Below, piece by piece: positions 1-8,775 of a stretch of DNA of 64,000 bases. The notes below the pieces were generated by a model. That model did not search any database. It saw only the letters and a list, made by a program, of their open reading frames with translations, and was not told the origin of the DNA. The stretch is from contig JAGGRA010000002.1 of assembly GCA_018613035.1 (NCBI GenBank), positions 75,928 to 139,927 of the forward strand. Direction: 5' to 3'. The position numbers and the translations under genes are program-made. The DNA comes from Pseudomonas sp. ISL-84. GTDB taxonomy: Bacteria > Bacillota > Bacilli > Bacillales > Cytobacillaceae. Each line of letters starts with the position of its first letter. Within the stretch, counting starts at the first letter, position 1.

Positions 1-341
1 GCTCCGACAATCTGTGCACCTGCACGGGTTTTTACCCGCTTCATGGCCCATTCGCCAAATGCCCGGCTTCCGCCCGAAATAGATATAAATGCAGTAATAA
101 CTCCTAATACAAGCAAGAATAAAATAATATATACATTCCAGGTGTTCAGCTCTCCGTCTGAAACGAAAATTCCTTTTACTGCATCAAAAATAATGCTAAA
201 TGTTTCTGTAATGCTGAATTCAGCCAGCAAAAGGGCTGCTGTTACGATCCCTACTCCCAAAGACAGCAGTACGCGCCTTGTCAGGATTACCATTGCGATG
301 GCTACCAGCGGCGGCAGCAGGGAAAAAATCGTGTTTGCCAT
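1..341 (-). CDS. Na+/H+ antiporter, NhaC family (5' part only)
   Basis: Only the first 113 codons lie in the window; the gene continues past the left edge. It starts MANTIFSLLPPLVAIAMV, and a strong Shine-Dalgarno (AGAGGAGGACAAGT) precedes the ATG at 341. The visible part has three hydrophobic stretches (about residues 5-22, 28-45 and 72-92) separated by short polar loops. The wording LLPPLVAIAMVILTRRVLLS and the ISGGSRAFG turn are typical of NhaC-type antiporters of the plasma membrane, which exchange Na+ or other small solutes for protons. The substrate cannot be judged from this fragment. Upstream lies repeat DNA, so its promoter was not resolved. Confidence 0.75.
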   Translation of the reverse strand, partial: MANTIFSLLPPLVAIAMVILTRRVLLSLGVGIVTAALLLAEFSITETFSIIFDAVKGIFVSDGELNTWNVYIILFLLVLGVITAFISISGGSRAFGEWAMKRVKTRAGAQIVG

Positions 342-369
342 TACTTGTCCTCCTCTGAAATTTGATTGG

Positions 370-740
370 TGTCCAGCTACAGGCGCCATCGGCTCGAGGT
401 CATAAGCGTGTCTAGTTTCGGCTCCTAGGGACTCGAGGTCATAAGCCGTTCCCTTCCAGAAGGAAAAAACACCTTCTTACAGGGACCGTCTTATGCTTGT
501 CGTCCCTGGGCAGTCGCCTCAACATTTCTTCAATCCGTCAAGAAGGTTAAAGAACAACCTTCATGCCGGCTTGTCTTATGCTTGAGGCCCGCAGGATAAG
601 GAAGGCTTCGTCAGCCTATTCATCGCACGACCAAAAGTGGCAGCTTTTGGGAGGATGCGGGTCATGCAGACGTTGCCACAGGATGTGGCGATTTTAGTCT
701 GCGTTCATCTCAGGCGGGCGCCTTTCGCTTTTCGTAGGGG
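370..740 (-). repeat. Interspersed repeat family A, composite copy (about 370 bp)
   Basis: On the minus strand this begins GAAAAGCGAAAGGCGCCC and ends at GGCTCGAGGTC...GGCGCCTGTAGCTGGACA. The internal block TCATGCCGGCTTGTCTTATG, read on the plus strand, recurs in the copy at 30087-30210 as the inverse strand. The right-hand end unit (GACCTCGAG, CTAGACA) is present twice here, so this looks like one copy with a second end nested or duplicated. No protein is encoded. Similar GC-rich extragenic elements are common in Bacillaceae; their mobility mechanism is not evident. Confidence 0.6.
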
Positions 741-767
741 GAACAACATGGATGATGACAGAGCGAA

Positions 768-815
768 AATAAAAAAAGAGTAACGATAGAGAAAAATCTA
801 TCATTACTCTTTTGA
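768..815 (-). terminator. Strong hairpin, likely yunB terminator
   Basis: A 16-bp stem (AAAGAGTAACGATAGA with TCTATCATTACTCTTT, one mismatch) and a short A-rich loop is followed on the minus strand by a T-rich run. It lies about 290 bp beyond the yunB stop. Confidence 0.6.
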
Positions 816-1108
816 AGTAATTAGTTTCTCCATCACGATCTGTAGCTCCCCATTATGAAGGCTTTGACAAAGTATATTCATACCTTCCCCTCATAATGAC
901 AGTGTTACTCCTATTCGAAGTAACCCCAGCGGAATAAACGCTGACCCATTTATTCTGCTTCGGCAAAATTCCCTTTCAGCTGCGGTCACGGTTGTCATCC
1001 TCACACAGCTTACTCTTGAATCCTGCTCCTCTACCCCATCGGATATGATAAGGTTTTTATACAATTGTATATATAAGTATAGCAAACTGTGAATCTTCTT
1101 GCAAGCCT
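816..1108. other. Intergenic stretch with no supported gene
   Basis: A 64-codon minus-strand frame (891-1085) has no ribosome site, no recognisable motif and atypical composition. I see nothing else definable here apart from an AT-rich patch near 1050-1085. Confidence 0.4.
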
Positions 1109-1855
1109 TTATTGACCTGCAGGAATTTCTATGGAAGGCGATGTTCCTCCGCCGCCATTATAGAATTGAGGAACCTTTCCAGGGTATATGCCATACGCTG
1201 CAAGCACATCTTCCTGGACGGTAATGATTTTGGTCGCAAAAGGGATAATGATTTGAACCTGAACATCCAACCTGACCAGAACCTTCACTTCAACATTATT
1301 GATGCCGTGGTCCTTTGTTTCGGTAATGAAGTTGGACGTAACGGAACCAACTGCATTGAACTTGACGGGAATCCTTGGCCCCAGGTTCCCGAGAAGCGCA
1401 TTATTGGTCGCCTGCCCAAGAGGCACATAATAGACAATGCCATTTGAACTCTGCTTTTGTTCTGTATTAATCTCAACATCTGTAAACGATTCTAACGCAT
1501 CGAGATCTCCTTTTTCCGCTTTTTTAATATTATCCTGAACAAGTTCGGTCACTTCGGCCTTTACCCTGTTCAGTTTTTCAACATTTATGCTGACGACACC
1601 GCTTTCGCTTGCTTCAAACATGTCTTCCAAATCCATGACATTTGTGATTTTTTTATTGATCGCATTGTTGATAACCAACGATGCGATTTTTCTTGTTTGA
1701 GAATCGGCATAACTCATAAGTGTGGGTTTAAGTCCTTCATTGATAATCCATAGGCCGGCAGCTGTTGAAAAAACAAAAAAGACGAAGGTCAGCAGAAAAA
1801 CATACCGAAACGGCAACGGACCTTTCCGGGGCAGCCGGCCGCGAAATTTTGCCAA
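1109..1855 (-). CDS. yunB: Sporulation protein YunB
   Basis: 248 aa, starting at a TTG (1853-1855) preceded by AAAGGGGGGATTTGTT. After a basic N-terminus (MAKFRGRLPRKGPLPFR) comes one membrane segment at about residues 18-38 (YVFLLTFVFFVFSTAAGLW), then a long soluble domain predicted outside the membrane. The length, the N-terminal layout and the ADSQTRKIASLVINNAI segment match YunB, a SigE-controlled protein needed for normal sporulation in B. subtilis whose molecular role is unresolved. Its neighbours yunC and yunF support the assignment by synteny. It faces the same way as the HD-GYP gene 60 bp upstream, so cotranscription is possible, although yunB would be expected to carry its own sporulation promoter. 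Confidence 0.9.
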   Translation of the reverse strand: MAKFRGRLPRKGPLPFRYVFLLTFVFFVFSTAAGLWIINEGLKPTLMSYADSQTRKIASLVINNAINKKITNVMDLEDMFEASESGVVSINVEKLNRVKAEVTELVQDNIKKAEKGDLDALESFTDVEINTEQKQSSNGIVYYVPLGQATNNALLGNLGPRIPVKFNAVGSVTSNFITETKDHGINNVEVKVLVRLDVQVQIIIPFATKIITVQEDVLAAYGIYPGKVPQFYNGGGGTSPSIEIPAGQ

Positions 1856-1917
1856 AACAAATCCCCCCTTTACAAGCTATATGTATGCTGTAAAGGAGGG
1901 AACTAATCCAAAATCGT

Positions 1918-3012
1918 TCATTGTTTTACAAAAGTAATGTCACAGCCTATGATAACGGCATTCAGCTCAGTCCGTAAATCTGCTTCATACGGATTGGCTT
2001 CTATTCCGTTTTCTTCCAGTATCCGAATAACCGGCCTATCGCTGAGCCCTGCATTCTGCCTGCAGACAACTCCCTTTCTTCCATCACTTAATTCAACGGT
2101 TATGCCAACAGGATAAATCGCAACTGCCTGTCGGAAAGCTTCAATAAGTTTTGTCTCATAAAGGGTTCCCGCTCCAGCATATAAAATTTCCAGTCCCTCA
2201 TGCGGAAGCATTGCCTGCCTGTATATTCGATTGGAGGTTACCGCATCAAATACATCAGCGACTGCAATGATCTTCCCATAGTCATGGATCTGTTCCCCCT
2301 GCAGTCCTCTCGGATAGCCCGAACCATTAAGCCGTTCGTGATGCTGAAATGCACAATGGGCAACAATCAGCGGGATTGTCTGGACGCCTCTTAAGATATT
2401 AAAGCCCTCTTCCGGATGCTTTTTTATTTCATCGAACTCCTCTGCCGTTAATCTTCCTGGCTTCAGCAAAATATCGGCAGGAATCTTCATTTTTCCAACA
2501 TCATGCAAGATAGCCCCCATTCCCAGAGTTTCCAGCTCCTTGGGCTCCATTTTCATCTCCATTCCGATTGCCAGTGAATAGAGAGTGACATTAAGGGAAT
2601 GAGTAAAGATATAGTGGTCATATGTATAAACATCAGAAAGAATCGTCAGCAGCTCTTTGTTTCCTCTTATCTCTCCAAGCAGCTGGCGAATTAATTCAGA
2701 GAAACGCTTAGAAGCTTTTTCAATCACTAAGGAGCTTGTTAAATTCCTGTCTTCCTCCACTTGGCGGAAAACGGATTCAATCGTTTGAATGGCCTCCTTG
2801 CGCATATGGGACGGCAAAGGATCTTTGTATTGAATATCCCCGGTGCGGTGATCTCTGATATAGATGTAAGTGATGCCCATTTCCTGCAGCCTTCTAATCA
2901 GCCTTTCTGCCAGCTCTACCCCTTCATTCAAGAGAACCTGCCCTTTATCATTATATATAGCCTTGGCCAAAACACTGCCAGCTTCAATCGTTTCTGTTGC
3001 AGCTAATCTCAT
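1918..3012 (-). CDS. HD-GYP domain c-di-GMP phosphodiesterase
   Basis: 364 aa from the ATG at 3012, chosen because AGGAGA sits 6 bases upstream; a longer frame to 3045 lacks such a site. The N-terminal part (about 1-110) resembles the DUF3391-like/regulatory region found ahead of HD-GYP domains (SVLAKAIYNDKGQVLLNEG). The HD-GYP core at about 140-310 has HDVGKMKIP, HPEEGFNIL and HHERLNGSGYPRGL, giving the metal ligands and the GYP triplet. The family hydrolyses cyclic di-GMP in the cytoplasm. A roughly 60-residue C-terminal tail (ITVELSDGRKGVV) resembles a small beta domain. There is no membrane segment. It is not part of the B. subtilis yun block, so it is an insertion relative to that map. 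Confidence 0.88.
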   Translation of the reverse strand: MRLAATETIEAGSVLAKAIYNDKGQVLLNEGVELAERLIRRLQEMGITYIYIRDHRTGDIQYKDPLPSHMRKEAIQTIESVFRQVEEDRNLTSSLVIEKASKRFSELIRQLLGEIRGNKELLTILSDVYTYDHYIFTHSLNVTLYSLAIGMEMKMEPKELETLGMGAILHDVGKMKIPADILLKPGRLTAEEFDEIKKHPEEGFNILRGVQTIPLIVAHCAFQHHERLNGSGYPRGLQGEQIHDYGKIIAVADVFDAVTSNRIYRQAMLPHEGLEILYAGAGTLYETKLIEAFRQAVAIYPVGITVELSDGRKGVVCRQNAGLSDRPVIRILEENGIEANPYEADLRTELNAVIIGCDITFVKQ

Positions 3013-3150
3013 ATGTTTCTCCTGTTTCCATTTTTGAAATTGCACCCTTTTTTATCATATCGGGTCTATATAAGGTTTATTTACATTATGCGACAAAATT
3101 TTCACGGTTCGGTTGGAAAGGTGGTAGGGATATAATGAAAATGAAATGGA

Positions 3151-3182
3151 AAAAAGGCAGCCCTTATAAGGCATGCCTTTAC
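3151..3182 (-). terminator. Terminator after yunC
   Basis: Minus strand AAAGGCA...TGCCTTTTTT hairpin beginning at the yunC stop codon. Confidence 0.55.
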
Positions 3183-3481
3183 AGCATTTTCAGAAGAGCT
3201 TCCCTTCCAATCGTTCCTTTATGGATGCCAAGCTCCTCGGCTTCGTAAGTGACAGACTCGAGAGGTGCATTTAACAGCTGCTCAATTGTTTTAACACCAA
3301 CTGCCCTGCCTGCTATGACTTTACGGTCCTTCAGCTTTTCATTAAGCAATCCGACATCCAGCGCACCGCACATTATATATCCCTTATCATTGGTTACAAC
3401 TAGTAAGTTCGTTTTCGGCAATTGCACCGAAACACTTAAAAAAGTATGGCCATCTATATCAATCGGTTTCAAATCAATCAA
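3179..3481 (-). CDS. yunC: YunC family protein (DUF1805)
   Basis: 100 aa if started at the TTG at 3481 (MIDLKPIDIDGHTFLSV), which corresponds to the N-terminus of B. subtilis YunC as I remember it. GGAAAGGAG lies 11 bases upstream, a slightly long spacing. An in-frame ATG at 3517 would add 12 Lys/Gly-rich residues and has no clear ribosome site. The signature is the conserved core GYIMCGALDVGLLNEKL followed by AGRAVGVKTIEQLL and PLESVT. DUF1805 proteins are small soluble proteins of unknown function. yunC lies between yunF and the HD-GYP gene. Confidence 0.88.
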   Translation of the reverse strand: MIDLKPIDIDGHTFLSVSVQLPKTNLLVVTNDKGYIMCGALDVGLLNEKLKDRKVIAGRAVGVKTIEQLLNAPLESVTYEAEELGIHKGTIGREALLKML

Positions 3482-3556
3482 TTTTTCCGCCACTCCTTTC
3501 CCTTTTCCATTACACAATATGTGCGGACAAGGAAAAGCGTGTATTTAAAAAGCGAA

Positions 3557-3612
3557 AAGTACCAGGTACCTATACCAGTTGGCTTAAGTGGTATAGGTAC
3601 CTGGTACCTTTT
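3557..3612. repeat. 55-bp palindrome with KpnI sites, copy 1
   Basis: Arms of about 20 bases (AAGTACCAGGTACCTATACC and its complement) surround a short spacer, followed by TTTT on the plus side. It abuts the yunF stop, so it may also end transcription. A near-identical palindrome is at 49683-49737. Confidence 0.7.
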
Positions 3613-4456
3613 AAAATAAATCGAGCTGTCTTGGAGCGAGTTGTTCGTATTCGATATTTAGTAAATCAATCATTTGCTTTGCATTGTCTGCCGCATCTCC
3701 GCCAGAGTTGTTGTTGAATACGACAAAGACGTTTTGGCAGGTCTTCTCAAGCTCCCTTAAATGGGCCGCCCATTCGGTAAGTTCCTTTTCGTTGTAGCGG
3801 TAAAGATAGCGGACTTCGCGCCAGTTATCCCCATTTTTCTTTTGCCACCCATGGAAGTTGCGGCCATGGAAGCGAACAAGCACTTTATGAGGGCTGGTCG
3901 TTTCCAAAACGGTTGGAACAGAGCCCTCGCCTGCTTGCGGCTCATCGCAAATGCTGTGAATCCAGCCTTCCTCTTTCATAAAATGCAAGGTGCTTTCCTT
4001 AAATTCAGGCCTGAACCAGGATTGGTTCCTGAATTCAAGCGCGCATGGAATATCCCCCATTTGTTCTTTACACCAGCGCAGGTAATCTACATTTGCCTTT
4101 TTGCAGTCAAACCAGGGCGGGAACTGAAACAGCACCATGGCGAGCTTTCCCGCTTCGATATATGGCTCCAAAGAGTCTTTAAAAGCGTCAAACATCTCTT
4201 CTTTACTATCAAAGGGGATTTCTCCCCTTTGATGGCCTGTCACGCCCTGATAAGCTTTTACTATGAATTGAAAGGATGCTGGGGTTTCTTTTACCCACTT
4301 GGAGGAGTTCCTTTTTGGCTGCACCGCATAAAAAGCAGAGTCCACCTCAACCGTCGGAAAATGGCCTGCATACTCCTTTAATTTATCTCTCTGCGAAATA
4401 TTGCCCGTATATAAGCTATCATGGTCGCCCCACCCTGTAACGCCAATGATAATCAT
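3611..4456 (-). CDS. yunF: YunF, DUF72 family (YecE-like) protein
   Basis: 281 aa, soluble. It opens MIIIGVTGWGDHDSLY and has the family hallmarks FPTVEVDSAFYAVQ (about residue 35), KAYQGVTGHQRG, LFQFPPWF, CALEFRNQSWF and VRFHGRN, with FVVFNNNSGGDAADNA near the C-terminus. DUF72 proteins adopt a TIM-barrel fold and their biochemical role is not settled. The position next to yunC fits the B. subtilis yun cluster, where yunD and yunE lie between; both are missing here. The ATG at 4456 is preceded by GGAGGTGTAACC. Confidence 0.9.
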   Translation of the reverse strand: MIIIGVTGWGDHDSLYTGNISQRDKLKEYAGHFPTVEVDSAFYAVQPKRNSSKWVKETPASFQFIVKAYQGVTGHQRGEIPFDSKEEMFDAFKDSLEPYIEAGKLAMVLFQFPPWFDCKKANVDYLRWCKEQMGDIPCALEFRNQSWFRPEFKESTLHFMKEEGWIHSICDEPQAGEGSVPTVLETTSPHKVLVRFHGRNFHGWQKKNGDNWREVRYLYRYNEKELTEWAAHLRELEKTCQNVFVVFNNNSGGDAADNAKQMIDLLNIEYEQLAPRQLDLF

Positions 4457-4668
4457 GGTTACACCTCCGTTTTTTTACTTCACTCTTACTTTTAACGGAA
4501 ATTTCAAAACTGGAACTCTATATGATTATAAGTTATAAAACGTTTAAATTTCCAAGATTTTTAATCAGTTTATCATAGGATTTAAAATATCACTTTTCTA
4601 ACCTTCCTTTAAAATAACAAACGATTAGCTAAGTATTAATGATAAAGAATTCCACGGTCTTGCCCTTT
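4457..4668. other. AT-rich intergenic region upstream of yunF
   Basis: It must carry the yunF promoter but I could not single one out. A 71-codon plus-strand frame at 4639-4854 overlaps the terminator and end of the ger operon and is not credible as a gene. Confidence 0.4.
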
Positions 4669-4708
4669 ATAAAACAAGACGCTTTCTCCTTAATTCGAAG
4701 AAAGCGTC
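4669..4708 (-). terminator. Terminator of the first ger operon
   Basis: 10-bp stem GACGCTTTCT/AGAAAGCGTC with an 11-base loop, followed on the minus strand by TTGTTTTAT, about 145 bp after the gerC-type stop. Confidence 0.6.
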
Positions 4709-4850
4709 CTGTGGTTAAAAAATATTCTTATTTTGTTACTCCGCTGATTTTACCCTATATTGTGCAGGTGCCATCTCTTATAGATTTAAAAGGAAAAGGT
4801 ATAAGCTTGTTGAGCGTTTTGCTGCTATTGCACTACTTTTATTATTCCGA

Positions 4851-6020
4851 TTAATTCATTTTTCTGCCTTGAGTCTGGAATTGTCTAATCTTAACTTTCA
4901 CGTTAATATCAATTGATGCTTCAGGAAAACGTTCCTCCCAATTTTTTTTTACTTTTTTCCACACTTTCGGTTGATTGATTCGTAAACTCTCTCCAAATCC
5001 AGCGACATCTACTTTTAATTCTTTTTGGGTCTTGGCTAATCCTGCTTCCATTAATCTCATAAATTCTCTTTCAACTTGCTTTTCTGCATTCCGGATAAAC
5101 TTCTCATTAAAAGCATCACTGTTTGGAATCCAATCTTCAGATAATCGCCCTTCAGTATTAATGTTTACTGTATACGAAATGTCCTCTCCATTTACCTTAG
5201 GCTTAATAGAACTTTTTAAGTGATCAATTTCATATGAAATGATTTTGTCCGTTTCCTTATCAACTCCTGTTACGGCACCAGCTTTAGCTTCACCTGTAAT
5301 ACAATTAATGCCAAAGGTTTCATCTTCATTAAGCTCCCCAATCATTTTCTGTGTATTCCCTTTGATAACTGCTGCTCCAATGATTTGAACTCCATCTTTA
5401 AATTTTTGTACTTTCTGAACCAAAAAACTTGAACTGGCCGACATTTTTTCCGAGAAATCTCCTAAGGATAATTTTGGGGGCATTTTTGCCGTTTTTGTTT
5501 CCATATTTTCTGTTATAGCCAATAGCTTTAAAGCAGGTACCGGATCCTTTGTTCCTTTTATGCTTAATATTTTGCTTGCTTTCTCCTCTGAGATCAATAC
5601 ATGAACTGTCCGTCTTATTTCATGGTCGCGAAAGAAAAAATTCAATAATTGGAGCAAATTAATGGATTGTGCCGCTTCCTTACTAATTACCAATACTTTT
5701 AAATGGGCATAATTCGGACTGCGACTTGTAACCGTGGAAGCTTCACGGCCCGCTTCAAATAAAGAGGATTCCTCCATTGTTAAGTTTTGAAATGGCTCTG
5801 CTTGACTCCCGCCGCCTCCATTCTCCCCAGCCAATACTTTAGGTACAACAAATTGAATTGTAAATTCAGGAGTTATGCGTTTTGTTGAATATTCTTGATA
5901 ATCCACTCCGACACCACAAGCCAGACCTATATCTTCAATATCAACGCGATCCCAACACCCTCCCATAAAAAGAATCGAGATGCAGCAGCATATCAAGATG
6001 CTTTTTTTAATTCTTCGCAT
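4851..6020 (-). CDS. Spore germinant receptor C subunit, Ger(x)C lipoprotein
   Basis: 389 aa. The lipoprotein signal peptide is basic (MRRIKKSIL) then hydrophobic, with lipobox FMGGC (Cys at about 22), followed by the family start CWDRVDIEDIGLACGVGVD. The rest is the three-domain GerAC ectodomain ending KVWKKVKKNWEERFP. C subunits are anchored on the outer face of the spore inner membrane and form the nutrient receptor with the A and B subunits. It overlaps the B subunit by 14 bp, so the two are translationally coupled. The ligand cannot be inferred. The A-, B- and C-type genes form one minus-strand operon. Confidence 0.92.
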   Translation of the reverse strand: MRRIKKSILICCCISILFMGGCWDRVDIEDIGLACGVGVDYQEYSTKRITPEFTIQFVVPKVLAGENGGGGSQAEPFQNLTMEESSLFEAGREASTVTSRSPNYAHLKVLVISKEAAQSINLLQLLNFFFRDHEIRRTVHVLISEEKASKILSIKGTKDPVPALKLLAITENMETKTAKMPPKLSLGDFSEKMSASSSFLVQKVQKFKDGVQIIGAAVIKGNTQKMIGELNEDETFGINCITGEAKAGAVTGVDKETDKIISYEIDHLKSSIKPKVNGEDISYTVNINTEGRLSEDWIPNSDAFNEKFIRNAEKQVEREFMRLMEAGLAKTQKELKVDVAGFGESLRINQPKVWKKVKKNWEERFPEASIDINVKVKIRQFQTQGRKMN

Positions 6021-7104
6021 TTCGTTTCCTCCTTATGAAGGCAATGATTAAAAAAAAGACGGGGATAATTCCTGTAATTATGATGGCCAAGTTGCCAATA
6101 TAGTCACCTAATGTAAAAACTCCATTTATATCTTCTGGATACATCGCACATAGATAAATGAATGGTATAAGACCATACACAAAAGGTTTGTACGCTTTCT
6201 TAAAAACTTGACTCAAACCTAAACTAGCAAAATAAAAATTCATAATAAAGGATGTAAACGTTGTAATCACCCAAAGGATGATAAAAAAGCTTTCAAACCT
6301 TTCTAAAAGGAGAAATTTCATTTCAATTGATTTGACCAGTTCGATCGTCGGCCATGTTAACAGCCTGACCTCATCTATTGATAATGAGCCAACAACAGCT
6401 ATTACGATCAAAATATACATAAATAAGGGGATAAATAACCCTACGGCTGCAGCTTTCATAGCTTGCTGCGATCTTTGCATATAAGCGATTAAAATAAGAA
6501 AACTTTCAATTCCAGCAAGAGATAATGCTGTGGGCTTAATCCCGTTAACAACTGGCATAAACCCTTCACCTAAGACCGGGCGAAGATTATTTAAATCAAC
6601 ATTTGTTACACTAAGCCCCAGCATAAATAAAATAAATACCAAAACAACCGGAAAGTAAATTTGAAGCAATTTTACAATAGGATAAATGCCGCTAATCACG
6701 ATATACACCCCTACAGCGATATATACGATAATCACTACTTCTATCGGAGTTTTATCTAACAAATAAGCGCGAAGCACTTCAGCCATTGATCGCGCCTGAT
6801 ATCCACCAACTAATATAAAATATTTAATGATAAATAGATTAAAAATGAAACCTGCCCATTTACCAACCAATATAGGACTAAATTGAAAAATCGTCATTCC
6901 TTTAAATTGAAGACATAACTTGGTTATAAAAAATGCAGCAACAAATGTGATTCCGCCACTAATGATCATACTGATCCAAATATCCGGCGTTTGAACTTCC
7001 TCTGCACTCACGCGGGGTAATGTTACAATCCCAACACCAATGACCGTCATGGTTAAAGCAACTGTTGCTTGTGTAGATGTAATTTGTTCATTTGAACCAT
7101 TCAC
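6007..7104 (-). CDS. Spore germinant receptor B subunit (GerAB/YndE-type permease)
   Basis: 365 aa with about ten membrane helices and the GerAB start ITSTQATVALTMTVIGVGIV, where the T-V-I-G-V-G-I-V region matches the unwound first helix of APC-superfamily transporters. It ends in a basic tail (FIRRKRNAKN). B subunits bind the germinant in the membrane. The ATG at 7104 has AGGAAGATCATAGTG upstream and begins 12 bp after the A-subunit stop. The gene looks more AT-rich than the surrounding housekeeping genes, as is the whole ger operon, which fits an accessory block inserted between yunF and suf. Confidence 0.92.
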   Translation of the reverse strand: MNGSNEQITSTQATVALTMTVIGVGIVTLPRVSAEEVQTPDIWISMIISGGITFVAAFFITKLCLQFKGMTIFQFSPILVGKWAGFIFNLFIIKYFILVGGYQARSMAEVLRAYLLDKTPIEVVIIVYIAVGVYIVISGIYPIVKLLQIYFPVVLVFILFMLGLSVTNVDLNNLRPVLGEGFMPVVNGIKPTALSLAGIESFLILIAYMQRSQQAMKAAAVGLFIPLFMYILIVIAVVGSLSIDEVRLLTWPTIELVKSIEMKFLLLERFESFFIILWVITTFTSFIMNFYFASLGLSQVFKKAYKPFVYGLIPFIYLCAMYPEDINGVFTLGDYIGNLAIIITGIIPVFFLIIAFIRRKRNAKN

Positions 7105-7116
7105 TATGATCTTCCT

Positions 7117-8682
7117 TTATTTCATCCGAGTGGAGTCTTTTGGTTTTAACATTTCAGGTCTCTCTTTTAGAACACTATATGGTAATCGAAGTATTGCATC
7201 CTTCCAATCCTTAAATTGATATGGAACAAATGGAGAGGTATAGTCAACACCAAAACTTTTAAGCTTGACAAGATGAATCGTTATGGCCATCGCAAACATA
7301 ATAATTCCAAATAACCCTAATACAGCAGCTGAAAGCATCATTCCAAAGCGTAATATACGAATAGCGATTGCCGCCCCATACTGCGGTAAAGAAAAGGACG
7401 AAATTGCCGTGACTGCCACAACAATGACCATCATTGGGCTGACTAAGCCCGCTGTTACAGCCGCCTCCCCAATAACAAGCCCTCCTACAATTCCAACTGT
7501 TTGTCCAATTGGTTTTGGAAGCCTGACTCCAGCTTCCCGCAGTATTTCAATTGTGATTTCCATCAATAATGCTTCCACAATGGTTGGAAAGGGGACTCCT
7601 TCCCTGCTTCCTGCAATCGAGATCACTAAATCAGTTGGAATTAACCCTGGGTGATACGAAACAAGTGCTACATATAATGAAGGACCGAATAAAGAGACAA
7701 ACGCTGCTCCAAACCGCATGAAGCGAATGAGAGTACCAACAAACCACCGTTCATAATAGTCTTCTGGCCCCTGAAGAATAGATGTAATCGTGATTGGCAG
7801 CAGCAATACAAAAGGCGTTCCATCAACTAAAATGGCTACACGTCCTTCTAATAATCCACTTGCTACTTTATCCGGTCTTTCAGTTGTTATGAGTTGTGGA
7901 AACGGTGATAAAAAGTCATCTTCAATGAACTGCTCAATAATCCCTGATTCAAGTATTTGGTCCATATCAATTTTTTCTAATCGTTTTTTGGCCTCTTGGA
8001 TGATGCTGTCATTTGTAATATCTTTTATATATGCCACGATAACCGGTGTTTGGCTTCTTCGTCCGATTGTATATTTCTCTAAAACTAAATGGGGATCTCT
8101 AATTCGCTTTCGAATTAAAGACATATTCACAAGAATATTTTCGACAAACCCTTCTCTTGCCCCCCTTACAGTAGCTTCTGTAATTGGTTCTTCAATTTGT
8201 CTCGATGGCCATTTTTTTGTTCCAAGTAAAAGGGATATATCGACGTTATCAATTAGTAATGCCGTATCTCCATTCAAAACCTTCATCACACAGTCTTCTA
8301 TCTTGTTGTTTTCTTCTACATCCGTTAGCGTTACAACATGGTCTTTAATGATTTCTTTGATGTGAGAGCCGGTGGCCCGGTCTTCTTTTACATAGCATTC
8401 TCGCATTTGAAGTTCTAACATGATTGACTTTAATATTTGTTCATGAATTTGCTCTTTATCGGCAAGGCCTTTAATAAAAACGACAGCTGCTTTGGCGTTA
8501 TATAAGTCAATTTTAAATCTGCGAATCGCGATATCAGGGTTATTTCCTAAGATATTTTGTAATTGCTCGAGGTTAGAATCCAAACTCGATGAAAAGAATA
8601 CATCTGTTCCATGTATCTTTACCTGTTGACGAGCATTTTTCGTTTGTTTTTGCTTTTTTTGCAACCAAGCCCATCGATTCAT
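7117..8682 (-). CDS. Spore germinant receptor A subunit (GerA family)
   Basis: 521 aa from the ATG at 8682; a GTG three codons upstream (8691) is possible and neither has an ideal ribosome site. An N-terminal soluble region of about 290 residues contains EARGAREGFVEN-like sequence (TVRGAREGFVEN), LVLEKYTIGRRSQT and FPQLITTERPDKVA. The GerA membrane domain follows with VDGTPFVLLLP, FVSLFGPSLYVALVSYHPG, REGVPFPTIVEALLMEI, PKPIGQTVGIVGGLVIGEAA and SLPQYG, with about five helices. This is the oligomerising, channel-forming subunit of nutrient receptors. It is the first large gene of the gerA-B-C operon; a 40-codon ORF precedes it by 93 bp. Confidence 0.93.
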   Translation of the reverse strand: MNRWAWLQKKQKQTKNARQQVKIHGTDVFFSSSLDSNLEQLQNILGNNPDIAIRRFKIDLYNAKAAVVFIKGLADKEQIHEQILKSIMLELQMRECYVKEDRATGSHIKEIIKDHVVTLTDVEENNKIEDCVMKVLNGDTALLIDNVDISLLLGTKKWPSRQIEEPITEATVRGAREGFVENILVNMSLIRKRIRDPHLVLEKYTIGRRSQTPVIVAYIKDITNDSIIQEAKKRLEKIDMDQILESGIIEQFIEDDFLSPFPQLITTERPDKVASGLLEGRVAILVDGTPFVLLLPITITSILQGPEDYYERWFVGTLIRFMRFGAAFVSLFGPSLYVALVSYHPGLIPTDLVISIAGSREGVPFPTIVEALLMEITIEILREAGVRLPKPIGQTVGIVGGLVIGEAAVTAGLVSPMMVIVVAVTAISSFSLPQYGAAIAIRILRFGMMLSAAVLGLFGIIMFAMAITIHLVKLKSFGVDYTSPFVPYQFKDWKDAILRLPYSVLKERPEMLKPKDSTRMK

Positions 8683-8775
8683 CTCCCTCACCTGCTGACA
8701 TGAAATATTTTTTAAAACGGATAAGTTTTAAGTTGCTTTAGTTGTGGAATTTTGTTTTAGGGGGGTGCTAAATCC

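Noticed and set aside
891..1085. 64-codon minus-strand frame near the left end
   Set aside because: No ribosome site, no family resemblance, and it sits in anonymous intergenic DNA.
3761..4381. 206-codon open frame on the plus strand
   Set aside because: It lies antisense to the well-supported yunF gene and has no recognisable motif.
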